Below, in pieces: positions 1-10,514 of a DNA stretch of 64,000 bases. The position numbers and the translations under genes are program-made. This DNA comes from Conchocele bisecta. Lineage: Eukaryota; Mollusca; Bivalvia; Lucinida; Thyasiridae. The DNA lies in assembly GCA_029237695.1 (NCBI GenBank), contig CM055278.1, positions 70,299,188-70,363,187 of the forward strand, read 5' to 3'. The notes under the pieces are model-generated. The model saw only the letters and a program-made list of their open reading frames with translations, had not been told where the DNA came from and searched no databases. How positions within the stretch are numbered: position 1 is the first letter of the stretch; every line of letters starts with the position of its first letter.

Positions 1-171
1 TGTTGTAATTCCAGCTAAACCACCCCGTTCCTTAGCATCTGCATTGTACGTTTGCTCTAAAAGCATGTCAGGTGAGACAGCATTATGACAGCCATCAGCT
101 CGTCTGCCTACAAACGCGCCTCTCATTAACACATCATGCACATCTGGGGCGACAGAAGGTAGGTCTTTCAT
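1..171 (-). CDS. Partial ORF, 'HAFTGCDT'-type repetitive gene family
   Basis: An open frame on the minus strand runs from an ATG at 171 off the left edge (57 codons seen). It begins MKDLPSVAPDVHDVLMRG and contains FVGRRADGCHN, then SPDMLLEQTYNA and KERGGLAG. The pattern of a Pro-Asp-rich start, then D..LEQ, then K..GGL.G resembles a region I know from large unnamed protein families that are highly repeated in cnidarian and mollusc genomes. The same families carry the motif H(A/S)FTGCDT, which occurs in this window at 41.1-41.3 kb. An in-frame stop lies just upstream of the ATG, so this is either an exon start or a decayed copy. No function is established for the family. The assignment rests on pattern memory, not a search. 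Confidence 0.4.
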   Translation of the reverse strand, partial: MKDLPSVAPDVHDVLMRGAFVGRRADGCHNAVSPDMLLEQTYNADAKERGGLAGITT

Positions 172-577
172 TTCTTTAATTTAGAGAGGCAATGACTGGA
201 GAGCGTACTTGTGGTGGCCAGCGGCGTTGCCAGAGGGGGTTCAAGGGGTTCGTACAAATCCCCCTTTTCATTCATAACGCAAGCATGGTTGACTCGTTTT
301 AGTCGGGTTTCTGTGTCATTAGCATCAATTATTTTCCGACTAAATATTTCTATATAAAAATGTGGCGGCCATTTTGAATTTGCGTTTGTGACCGTTGAGC
401 AAAAATATGAGAGGGCTATACAGTGGAAATGTATTAGTACGACATCAAAGAAGATATTCCCATGGTCAAACCAAAAATAGCACGCCGGCCCGCAAATGCA
501 TACATTTTGGTGCTGGGCCCCTGGGGTAGTAGGTGAAGGTAAACTATAGGTCAGGGGTTATTGATGTACATCACTAT
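172..577. other. Non-coding repeat-derived DNA
   Basis: No gene seen. Around 215-250 there is a G-rich stretch of the type found at ends of mobile elements (GGCGTTGCCAGAGGGGG). The last ~45 bases belong to the ~200-bp tandem repeat that resumes at 2264, interrupted by the element that follows. Confidence 0.5.
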
Positions 578-820
578 CAGGGCTCACATTGGCTTTTTTT
601 TTCTTTGCGCCAACACTTTCGCCAAATAAAAAAAATTGGAGCCATTTCAGTGAAGTTGGAGCCAAATTTTAAGCCAGCTTCAAAATCAAATATTTCACCA
701 TCTTAGTTTTTCAGAGACCGTTTTGAGAGACTTAAAGTGATTGTGTCTCAGATGGTACCTCCGAAGATGCATTTCACAAAAACAGTCGAGATACATCAAT
801 GAATACCATCGCAACCACAT

Positions 821-964
821 GTTGAAGTAACGGACCGAGGTCTATAAGTACATTAAATATACATAAAAGCATTAATAAGTGAAAATATACGAGAGAGTAA
901 AGAATTTGTTTAGCTTATTTTTCACTTATTAATGTATTTATATACCTCGGTCCGTCACTTCAAC
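821..964. mobile_element. Small hairpin MITE
   Basis: The arms GTTGAAGTAACGGACCGAGG and CCTCGGTCCGTCACTTCAAC are inverse copies. Their inner parts (TACATTAA...AATAAGTGAAAA) also pair. It is nested within the larger element and interrupts a segment that also occurs near 6.2 kb. Confidence 0.65.
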
Positions 965-1421
965 CTGTGATCGCAACTTGTCCATGCTAAATTTAACTTG
1001 GCCGTATTGCAATCTATCTGGAAAATCTCACTAGTAATGATGCAATTCCTTTCACTGATTTACAGTTGCCACCGACTACCATTTTGCTGCAGATAAGACA
1101 CATTACAAGATATTACAAGATGCATAATCACCACAAACATTGTAATACAACAATTGTGCATGATAAGCAAAACTAACCAAATTTAACAATACAAGAACTG
1201 AATGTTATCGCCGACGTAGCCGATGATGTAGTGTTCATGCGCGGGAAATAGGAATGCTATATTTAGCAAAACTGCCTTTTCAACAAGTTATTTTTTTCAA
1301 TAATATTTTTTTTATTATTACTTAATTTTTTCAAGTCATATACATACATGTTCCGAAATACAAATCTACCGTAAGATGATCTTTCACTAACTGTTTTGCT
1401 CAGTTCATCCACCCAGGTCCT

Positions 1422-1741
1422 TTAACCATTACAATGCTGAATGAAATGTTGTCGTCTGCTGATTATTGAAATGTCATCTGCTGATTATTATTTTGTTTTC
1501 CCTTTTCTTCATCAAAAACATGCTCTCACAGCACTTTAGAATTATTTTCATTGAATTACTGCCTGGTCGGATGACACTTCAAACCGAGATCCCGTCCCTA
1601 CATGACCATATCTGTTGCTGGGACATATAACCCACTGACTTACTTTCTCAGTTTCTGAAATGCTGCCATGGTTTATTGACAGAAAACAAAATATATAACA
1701 ACAGCAGACGACAATTTTGGTTCCCTCATTCTAAGGGTTAA
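1422..1741. mobile_element. Family E MITE with TTAA ends
   Basis: It starts TTAACCATTACAATGCTGAA and ends CATTCTAAGGGTTAA. CGTCTGCTG and CAGCAGACGAC form inner inverted motifs. TTAA borders are typical of piggyBac-like elements. Better copies lie at 37.04, 49.99, 50.72 and 58.0 kb. Confidence 0.6.
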
Positions 1742-2263
1742 AATATAACTTGTATACACTAGGTTCCATGCAATTTTGAATAAAAGTATCAAAGAGGCTG
1801 AATCTCAAGTACGCATCAGTTGTTTCAAGTGAATACAACTGAGGATATTTCCCTGTTTACCAGACGAATTTCACTTCCTAGACCACAACAGGAGGTGACC
1901 TCTTGTTGATAAACCATGATAATTAACTTTGTAAAGAATCCCTTGACCAGTTTATGACGCACGCCTGTTAATGATACATAATAAATCTGTTCCCAATAAA
2001 GTTTATACAGAGTAATTGACCGCCACTTAAAACTTCACATGTTTCTGTCAAAATTACACACAGGTGGACTGGTTATTGATTTTCTCCAAGTGAAATGTGC
2101 TTGCCTAGAGCGAAAACCCAGTCTGGACATGTCCTGGGAAAAGCAGACTTTGCTATTTTTTTACCGGCGCCATTACTTTCGCTAAATTTTGTTTTCTTGT
2201 GCCACATTCAATTTATTAGCGCATTTGGCGCCATTTACGAAGGCCAGCGTGAGCCCTGACTAT

Positions 2264-2960
2264 GAGAAAAAGTTATCCAAGTATGGTGTCTGTATGCACA
2301 ATAGTATTCCATCTACAAGCTTGACTAAAAACCTTAACCAAGGTTGACTAAAAACCTTAACCAAGGGGAATTAACTAAGTAATTCAAGGTTAAATGTAGG
2401 TCAAGGTCAACTATAGGTCAGGGGTTGTTGATGTACATCGCTAGCAGATGAAGTTGTCCAAGTATGGTTGGTGTTGGGCCAGGAGTATTCCATCTACAAG
2501 CTTGACTAAAAACCTTAACCAGAGAGAATTAACGAAGTAATTCAAGAGGAAATGTACGTCAAGGTGAAATATAGGTCAGGGGATGTTGATGTACATCACT
2601 AGGAGATGAAGTTGTCCAAGTATGGTGGGTGTAGGGCCAGGAGTATTCCAGATACAAGCTTCACTAAAACCTTAACCAAAGGGAATTCAAGAGGAAATGA
2701 AGGTCACGGTCAAAAGTATGGTATCTGTATGCACAATAGTATTCCATGTACAAGCTTGACTAAAAACCTTAACCAAGGTTGACTAAAAACCTTAACCAAG
2801 GGGAATTAACTTAAGTAATTCAAGGAAATATAGGTCAAGGTCAAATATAGATCAGGGGTTATTGATGTACATCACTAGGAGATGAAGTTGTCCAAGTATG
2901 GTGGGTGTAGGGCCAGTAGTATTCCATATACAAGCTTGACTAAAAACCTTAACGAAGGCG
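2264..2960. repeat. Tandem array, about 200-bp unit, four copies
   Basis: Each unit contains AAGTTGTCCAAGTATGG, GTATTCCAT.TACAAGCTT, GACTAAAAACCTTAACCA, then TATAGGTCAGGGGTT and TTGATGTACATCACTAG. Units differ by deletions. Part of a fifth unit lies at 530-577 on the other side of the inserted transposon. Confidence 0.75.
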
Positions 2961-3207
2961 TGACGGTGACGCCGGGGTCGAGCTAATAAAAAGGTTAGTT
3001 GATTTGTATGTGGGTATATGCCACTCGTTCCGCCGCACAATGATATTGCGTACGGTTAAAGGTTTTCGGTATACTATCAACGCGCATAGGCTGGCGAGAC
3101 ATGCCGGCCGCGGCCATCTAGTAATATCAGGCAGTTGGAGTGTGCTAATACATTCTAACATAGACTGGCCACACATTCAATAGGGGACGTTCGGTCATGT
3201 GACTTAC

Positions 3208-3393
3208 ATTGGTCGGTTAAAGACGATTTCAGTTCACCGCCAGACGATACAAGCAAGTGTGCCTGTTCACCAATGATGCCAAACCAAGCTTGATCGTTGA
3301 TCTGCCTTTCAATGGTGTCAATGTTTCCAAAAGGAACTTCTTTCTCTTCTTTTGTCCATTCCTTGAATATTGGCGCTTGGGATATTTTTTGAT
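3208..3393 (-). CDS. Orphan internal exon, unknown protein
   Basis: On the minus strand a good acceptor (TTTATTGTAG) is followed by 186 bases open in one frame, ending at a strong donor (GTAAGT). Both borders are phase 1, so the exon is symmetrical and could be inserted or skipped without a frameshift. The peptide includes APIFKEWTKEEKEVPFG, then IERQINDQAWFGIIGEQ and LLVSSGGELKSSL: charged, with no membrane segment. I do not recognise the family. It has the same strand as the SLC5 gene, but the last SLC5 exon seen ends in phase 0, so a direct join is not possible. It may belong to another gene or be an exon remnant. The upstream intron side holds a transposon-like GGCGTAGCCAGTGGG segment. 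Confidence 0.35.
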
Positions 3394-3884
3394 CTACAAT
3401 AAACAATAGACCCGTCCAGTGGCGTAGCCAGTGGGTGCAACCGCACCCTCTAAAATTTGGCCCGGTGTGTATTGTTACTTTAACATAGCTATGGAGGAAA
3501 CTTATAGCTTTAAAATCACTATATAATAGAGGAAGTTGAATGTAGAAATACAAACTAATCTGGGGAACGTAGTTACGGCCAATAACTGCAAAACTCCTGT
3601 ACCGGACGGTTTTTGTTGAGAAATATTGAAAATAAAACATCTCCGGCAGACGACAAACAATTAATTCAGCGTAGTAAGTGTTAATTCTCAGTGTTCTCTA
3701 TATACCTGTAGCTAACTGCAGAGATCATGTAACCGACCTGGAAATGTTCTATTTCTTGAACTGGAGAGAGATTATGCGTTGTGTATGTCAAGCTGTATAC
3801 CCTGTGTTCCCTTCACGGTGTATTATTTGTGCTAACAATTTACTATTACCTCTTTAGGCATGAACAATAACCGGACTTACGTCA

Positions 3885-4025
3885 TACTAGTTGCAGCCTG
3901 TAACTCTGTGACCCTCCCGTACCGTACGTACCAGAGTTACAGTTCCAATCCTCCCATAGCATTCTCCATGCAGAGTAGCGAATCAGATCGGGAGGATCAC
4001 AGAGTTACAGGCTGCAACTAACGTC
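3885..4025. repeat. Hairpin repeat, 'AGTTGCnnnnGTAACTC' family
   Basis: AGTTGCAGCCTGTAACTCTG pairs with CAGAGTTACAGGCTGCAACT. The loop region carries CCCGTACC near-palindromes. Related hairpins lie at 7.29-7.38, 22.09-22.17 and 34.42-34.51 kb. Confidence 0.6.
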
Positions 4026-4335
4026 AGGCATGATTGGATTTAACATATCTTTGCATAGTAGTGTTTCTTATTGAGCATGTGCGAATCTACAGTACGATTT
4101 TATTTCTCCATGATGATAAAATGCTCGACGCGCAGGGATTCATCTATAGCCTTACCGACATGCCCGCTGGGAATAGGTGGGAGTTTCAGGTCTATAACGA
4201 CAACCATAACATCGTATCGTACACCCTCCCTGTGGTCGCCTTCACGGGCCTTCCATCGTCGCACTTCCTTCAGAGACAACGGATCTCTTATATGAGCTAT
4301 GCTATAAGGCGTATGCCAGGATTGTTTAACAAATA

Positions 4336-4606
4336 CTATCAAAATAAAAACATGTTTTCATCATGGCCCTGGGTAAAGTGGTTTCATTGAAGATATATGA
4401 CGATACTAGGACCGCTGGGTTGTTTCTATTTTCACCCATATAATAAATACATAACTATCGGATTTCCTATCTTGTTGCGGCGTTCAACAAGATAGAAAAT
4501 CTGATACTTGTGTGCCGATATCGATGACAATTTATATAATCCAGCAATCCTAGTATCGCCATATATCTTCAATTAAACCACTGGGCCATGGTGAAAATAC
4601 ATTTTT
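4336..4606. repeat. Inverted-repeat element
   Basis: The arms contain TTTTCATCATGGCCCTGGG...AAGTGGTTTCATTGAAGATATATG and its inverse near 4557-4600. A second internal pair (ATCTTGTTG / CAACAAGAT) lies at the centre. The same arm sequence recurs once more at 5022-5065, beyond the family A insertion. Confidence 0.6.
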
Positions 4607-4665
4607 ATTTTTTACATTATTTAAAAAAAAAAAATCACCTTTATACATGTAGTATCATCATATAT

Positions 4666-5024
4666 TATAGGAATGAATGGCCTTTTTGTGGAATTTATCG
4701 GGGTATAAACTTGGAAAAGTCACGGGAATACTGGACGAAGGCCGGAAGGCCTCGTCCAGTATTCCGGCGACTTTTCCAAGTTTATATCCCCAATAAATTC
4801 CACAAAAAGGCCATTCATTCCTTATACTTCCAGCATTTGAAATAAATTCATCAAGACAATGTGTTTATTTTCCGTTTTCTTAAGAATTATTTTAACTGCG
4901 CCTCACGGTTACGGAAAGTAGTTCGGCGTGGGAGTTTACTGGGATATAAATTTTGAACAGAGACTTGCTACGGGCCAATCAAATATTAGGGAATTGTGTA
5001 AATATTTTTGTGCTGGAATTATCT
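4666..5024 (+). mobile_element. Family A MITE, copy 1
   Basis: It opens with ATAGGAATGAATGGCCTTTT, forms a ~75-bp-arm hairpin (GGAAAAGTC...GACTTTTCC), continues with a unique part and ends GTGCTGGAATTAT. Family A copies also lie at 20.82, 35.73 (inverted), 40.10 and 49.13 kb, more than 90% alike by eye. Confidence 0.75.
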
Positions 5025-5265
5025 TCAAGTAAACCACTGTACACAGGGCCATGATGAAAACGTGTATAATTTTGTAATAAACAGCCCCTTTAACCTGTCA
5101 ACCAAAAATAACAGCAATTGACAGCGGACCAATTCATTCGTCACACATGATTTTAAGACTAGTTCATTTATATGAAGTCTTTTTTGTTCTGAAAACAAAG
5201 TATGAGAAATTACTTGCAACAAGTGCAGAACCTGATGAGCCGGCTCGTCTGTAAGGGTTACAAGT

Positions 5266-5763
5266 ATATGCCCACTCACTGGGCACAACATATTCATTAA
5301 AGAAATTAAATAAGTGTATAATTGTATCACTATTCCACCAGTTCTAACAATTATGAGTGCCCTACAGATATACTCATTTAGTAATATTTATTTTACTGAT
5401 AGTGACACGCGGTGGTATCAGGTTATTTTCATATGCAAATGAGGCATGATATTTTTTAATTATTTATACTACATGTAATTAAATGCGTCACCTGAAAAAA
5501 ATAATATTTTCGACAAGTTATAAAGTATGATCATTGCACATCAAAAAATAAATACAGAGAATAAATAGTAATGTCCGTTAACATTTTAAGGAAACACGGT
5601 TATCGTCCCTGATATCAGTGTGGAAATTTACGTCTGATATACAATGTATCATAATGCCAATCAATACGTGGGGTAATGGTGAATGAATGTTTATTTTGCC
5701 AGAAAATGTCTCCGATAATATCTCTGATATAAAGAACATGTTATGCCTACTGAGTGGGCATGC
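5266..5763. mobile_element. Family R5 TIR element
   Basis: The ends ATGCCCACTCACTGGGCACA and TGCCTACTGAGTGGGCAT are inverted copies followed by ACAT(A/G)TTC motifs. Related copies are at 23.31-23.68 kb (right end lost) and 39.11-39.40 kb (inverted, internally deleted). No ORF of note. Confidence 0.6.
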
Positions 5764-6321
5764 ACCCAGAGTTCCAGATAAGCTGCGTATTTGCTTAAAT
5801 ACCCAATTAATATTGCCAAAAACCCAATTAAATCAAAAGTAGCGAGTATCAAAAAGCAATACAAAAAATGGTGGTACTTTTATCATGCTGCAGAAAACAA
5901 TAAACAGGCCACAAATGTAGTATATGTTTCTTATTTTCCATGAAAGCACATCTTGGTATTTCATTAGACATGTTTTTATTTCGAAGCAAACTTTTCAATA
6001 ATTGCTGTCTGTTGATGTGTAAACAGTACTGTGATTTTATTTTACCCAATTAAGATGTTGAAATACCCACATACATAGAATACATTATATGTCTATGAAA
6101 TACCCAATTGCTTCAGAAATGATGGAGTGACAATACTCAATTACTAATTCCTTATCTGGAGCCCTGTGCACCTTTAAGGCACTGGGTCTCGCATGATACC
6201 TCCAGCGATGCATTTCACAAAAGCAGTTGAAACATATGAATACAGTCGCAACTTTTTATAAACATGTGTTTGTCAGCTAATTATCGCATGTGCGTGTCAG
6301 TATTCGATGTCGTAAACATCA
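5764..6321. other. Intergenic AT-rich DNA
   Basis: No gene seen. The segment from about 6170 is a diverged copy of the sequence at 740-815 and 960-1060 (GATGCATTTCACAAAA.CAGT), so a larger old repeat unit underlies both places. Confidence 0.4.
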
Positions 6322-6729
6322 GGGGCCCGTTTCACTAAACTTCGTAAGACTAAAATGTTCGCAAGTGCAAAAATATAATAGTCTGTAAATTTCACATTAA
6401 CACTGTTTTCTTGTAAACAATTATTGGATTTACATTTATTGAGCATAGGCTGCATATGCAGCCTATGCTCAATAAATGTAAATCCATCAATTGAAATTTC
6501 CAGCCGATCCTAAATTTGCACTTACGAACATTTTAGTCGTGCAAATTTAGGATCGCCTGCAAATTTCAATTGATGGATTTACATATATTGAGCATATGCT
6601 GCATATGCTCAATAAATGTAAATCCAATAATCGTTTACAAGGACACATTCTTAATGTGAAATTTACAGACTATCATAAGTTTGCACTTACGAACATTTTA
6701 GTCGTACAAAGTTTAGTGAAACGGGCCCC
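6322..6729. mobile_element. Family B MITE, dimeric copy
   Basis: The outer ends GGGGCCCGTTTCACTAAACT and AGTTTAGTGAAACGGGCCCC match. Inside are two separate hairpins built on TTGAGCATAGGCTGCATATG, joined by a shared inner end (CTTACGAACATTTTAGTCGT). Most other copies have a single hairpin of about 240 bp. Confidence 0.75.
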
Positions 6730-6951
6730 AGGTCGATGAAATTCCATGCTGAAGTTAATTGGTCTTATTGCGTGATATATCTGGAAAACCCGTTAGTAGT
6801 GGCTATATTCAACCTGATTCAACAACGCTAGTTATTTGTTTCAATAACATTGTTTTTTTTATGACTTGTATTTTTTTTAAATACAAATCTACCGTTAAAT
6901 GCTCTTCTACCAACTGATTTGCCCACAAGTCATCCACATCTGATACACAGA

Positions 6952-7270
6952 GCCTTTAACCTTTATGCTGCTGAATTAACATTTCTCGTCTGTTGTTTAT
7001 TTTTTATTTCCCGCTTTTCTCATTGAAGTCAAGTGTATCTATCTATGATCTAATACCTTTTATAAATTGTATAGCGACAATCAATGGTGGAATGTAACCT
7101 TAACCCCTTCAACACCACAGGCCTGTATCATGTGTATTGTGGTATTGGCAAAAAGTGTAGATCCAGATGAGCCGGCTCGTGATCTACAATTTTTGCAAGT
7201 CATTTTCATATTTTTTAAATAACATAAAGAACACTCCCTTTTCATAAATGGACTAAGTTACTTAGGGGTG
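6952..7270. repeat. Degenerate family E remnant
   Basis: TTTAACCTTTATGCTGCTGAATTAAC and CGTCTGTTGTTTAT match the left end of family E. The right end is diverged. Confidence 0.35.
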
Positions 7271-7292
7271 AAAGTGTTAATACTCCTTTTGC

Positions 7293-7385
7293 ACCAGTAG
7301 CCGCGGACGTAGTTGCGGGAAGTAACTCGGCAGTAGACGGTACGGGAAGTTACTTCCCGCAACTATTAAGGATGATACGGGAGTA
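7293..7385. repeat. Hairpin repeat
   Basis: TAGTTGCGGGAAGTAACT pairs with AGTTACTTCCCGCAACTA around a CGGTACGGG core, related to the hairpin at 3.9 kb. Confidence 0.5.
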
Positions 7386-7780
7386 TTTGAAGAGTTATGT
7401 GCCCGCAACGACAACTCACCTTAGTCCAGTGGGCCCGTCGATATCGAGCTCCTTCATGTTGCTCACATAATGCTGACGGTGTGTCTTCCCTCTGTGTTTA
7501 TACTTGACGGACATCGTGTTGCAAAAGTCTGTGTGCTTGTCAATCTCCAACTTAGCAATTTTCCTTTCCTGTGCCAAATATTAGTTGATTTATTGATTAT
7601 ACTATCACGACGCAGCAGACGACATTCAGCGGAAATTTCTGGTCATATATTATACCAGAGCTCCAGATAAGGTGCGTATTTGCTTAAATACCCAATTAAA
7701 ATTGCCAAAAACCCAATTGAAATTAGAAGTAGTGAGTATCAAAGACCAATGAAAAATTTGTGGTATCTTTATCATGCGCC

Positions 7781-8068
7781 TAAACCATGGTTTAGACTCT
7801 CAAACTGGGGTTTAGTGAATTATTGTGTATTTGGCGAGCCTAAACTAGGGTTTGTGCAGTCTAAACTGGGGTTTGAGCTCAAACCGTGGTTTCAGCTATC
7901 AGAATCCCTAGTTTGAGAGTCTAAACGGTGGTTTGAGCCGCCAAGTGTACACTAATTGCCCAAACCAGGGTTTAAGAAAACTACCATTTTGGATCTCAAA
8001 TGGCAGTTTAAGCCCAAACTAGGGTTTGAGGAGCCTAAACTAGGGTTTAAGCTCCAACCCATGGTTTA
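7781..8068. repeat. Array of AAAC-nnnn-GTTT near-palindromes
   Basis: About twelve 14-15-bp sites such as TAAACCATGGTTTA, TAAACTAGGGTTTG and CAAACCGTGGTTTC occur within 290 bp, spaced roughly 12-40 bp apart with unrelated sequence between them. A further site is at 8349-8362. One flank (AATTATTGTG.ATTTGGC) is also repeated. This is not a simple tandem repeat because only the palindromic core is conserved. Confidence 0.7.
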
Positions 8069-9970
8069 AGGAAGTATTGTGCATTTGGCTTGCCATTGTC
8101 TCAGGCTATTACGGTTTACAAGCTTTCCTTCTTACGAAACATGGCGGACGGATGGACGGAGAGACGGACAGACACGTATTACGAAAATATGTACATGTAC
8201 TGTATACCGATTATTTTTCAAAAGGTGGATACACATTCAGGCGGTTGTGCTGAAATGCATTGACTGAACCTGAGCTGTACTACAGCGCATGCTCAGACAA
8301 TGAAACTGCTCGATTGCGGTTTGATATTGCCAATAATATGCTGTGCTCCAAACCATGGTTTAAGGAATTATTGTGCATTTGGCTTGCCATAGGAGACTTG
8401 ATATTTTGTGTGTGATTTATGGTGTGTATATTGTTTATTTGGTCCCCGAGGTCATAACTTATCTCAACCCTTTTTCGTGGCTCGCGGGACTGGAATCAAA
8501 TAAATACCGACCCCATTTCGTGGCACGCGGGAGTCGAAGCACTGCCAGAGCGACGCGTTATCGGGGCGCTAGGGTGGAATGAGTTAAAGTTCCAAATTTG
8601 CAATTTTGCGTTGTAAGAAGTAAAGCATCTAAACCGTAATATCTGCAGACTTCATATTTGATATGTTTGTATTGTAAAAGATTTGTGTATTGTATTTTGG
8701 TATGTAAATGCGCATAGCGAATTTTGATTTTTTTATTCAATCCCCGGGTCATGGATTATCACCCCCGCCGTTCCCCCCCCCCCCCACCCCTTTCGGAATT
8801 TCGTAATTTTGTGTTGCATGAAAAAAACATGTTTATCACATGAAAACAAATGTGATATGGCACACGTATAATAACACCTGCAGCTAATTTGATTGGATAG
8901 CCGCATCCTCTAATTACGTATTCGTATTATGCGCTAATGTTATGCCAAACAAACAAAAGGAAGACTTTCCAAATGACGTCCCTAATACTAATAGCGCGAC
9001 AAAGCGTTTTGACGTTGACGTCATCCTGATTTAAACGTCATTAGCAGCGTCGGTGACGCTGTAAAATCATTTTCTAATGCACTCTATAAATATCACACAA
9101 TCTGATTGGTTGATGCCATCATGGTCACACATTACAGGTAGACAGCAGGTCCGTTTATCCACGGTACTAGTGCTTCGAATATAAATTACATATAAATGAA
9201 ATAGAAAACCTGAAAATTTGTCTTTTGTTACTTCCATATGTGATTCACATATTTTAATAAGAAAAAAAAGTTGAATGCGCAGCTCACAACTGGCTGGCAC
9301 CTTCCTAGAGGAAGTGACGTGCATGCATCGTCATCTTGCATATGTTCCCATATAGGCGAGACAACTTCATAGAATAGTTTCATAGAATAGTTGTTGACGT
9401 ACTATGGTGGGCTATAGTATACGTGTGCCAAATGTGTTCAGACTAACACAACTTGAAAAGGAAACATGTCAACAGTGTAAAATATGTACACATTAATTAG
9501 TTTTCTCAACTTAAACATGTAAATTAAATTGTTTGTAATCATAAAAAATGTGTGCTTTATATAGCAAGTAGCAGCCCACCATAGGTTTCTTTAGCTATGT
9601 TACTATTTTTAGATATTCTCGGAAACCACAGGTCTGATTTTCAGAGAATTCAGAAGTAAAACATAAACGTCATACAACAACAGGACACATTGCTCGAAGG
9701 GAAAATAGATAAAATGTTACTAAAAATATATCAGTTTAAACTTGCAATGATTTTATGTTTTATTTTATTATTCACGTGATAAAAACGATATCTTGCAGTA
9801 TATCACGAATGATTAGACGAGTTTATGTTATCACAATATTTATCAACCATCCAATAGAACGCCACTGTTCAATTCGTTGTAACCCTGATATTCGTATCAG
9901 GTCGATTCCTTATCAGTCAGTACGTATTGGGTCAATACAAAGCTCGTTTCCCGATACCAAATAAGTAAAC
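8069..9970. other. Intergenic DNA, no gene seen
   Basis: There are short repeat tails (GGACGGATGGACGGAGAGACGG), a poly-C tract near 8772-8790 and long AT-rich sequence. The segment around 9076-9130 (AATGCACTCTATAAATATCA) recurs at 30.28 kb. ORFs present are short and lack recognisable features. Confidence 0.5.
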
Positions 9971-9973
9971 AGT

Positions 9974-10046
9974 ACAGTGTAACCTCTATGAAACGGTCAC
10001 CCTGTGAGGTCCGCAGAGTGTCCAGCTTAGATATGTACCACTATAA
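9974..10046. repeat. Tigger/pogo-like end fragment (family T)
   Basis: CAGTGTAACCTCTATGAAAC followed by GGTCACCCTGTGAGGTCC is a diverged version of the family T left end seen intact at 20.69, 23.76 and 50.38 kb. Confidence 0.45.
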
Positions 10047-10377
10047 CTGAAGCTGAAGCAATCCGTCAAGTAATATTAAAGTTATACCAGGTTGAAGAAG
10101 CGTGTACTTTCTGAGGCAAAAAATGGCTAAGTGTTCCCGCAAAAATGAAAAGGTAAAAAAGGTCAAGGTCATGTTAGTGGCGGCAAGAGTGTGTTCCAAA
10201 TGCTTACATGTATCAAGTGTCCAAATATGTAAGCAATACCCCTCAAGTAATACCATGATTACGAAGCTTGTATTAACTTTTTCACATTTCGGACGATGCG
10301 GACGACGACGGAAAAAGCGGCGACTATAGTCGCGACTTCTGCTAATATATTAAAGTTCGTATTATAAGTTTACCCAC

Positions 10378-10506
10378 CTGGGTCGCCAGCATTTCCTCTG
10401 ATGCGTATGACGTCATCGATGTCTGCGATAACGCAGTCGAAATCACAGCATCTCTTCTGTCTACCACTGTGCTGTCACTACCGCTCGTCTCGCTGGGCAT
10501 TTCCAT
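10378..10506 (-). CDS. Candidate Ser/Thr-rich exon, unknown
   Basis: On the minus strand an open frame starting MEMPSETSGSDSTVVDRRDA continues through STALSQTSMTSYASEE and ends at a good donor (ACCCAG|GTGGGT, phase 0). The composition (Ser, Thr, Asp, Glu) is that of a flexible cytosolic tail. Its upstream side is cut almost at once by a transposon whose end is at 10515, so the natural acceptor is missing or displaced; an internal AG (CCCAG|C) could serve. It lies on the strand of the SLC5 gene and could be one of its tail exons, or an exon remnant. I cannot identify it. Confidence 0.3.
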
Positions 10507-10514
10507 TATGCATA

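Larger units (their letters stand above)
578..2258. mobile_element. DNA transposon remnant with CAGGGCTCAC ends
   Basis: The left end CAGGGCTCAC and the right end GTGAGCCCTG are perfect inverse copies. Inside each end lie further matching GCGCCA and CTTTCGC(C/T) motifs. The 5-bp sequence ACTAT flanks both sides (573-577, 2259-2263), consistent with a target duplication. The element sits inside a unit of the tandem repeat. No transposase ORF is visible, so it is non-autonomous. CAG ends suggest the hAT superfamily, but the short duplication makes that tentative. Confidence 0.65.
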
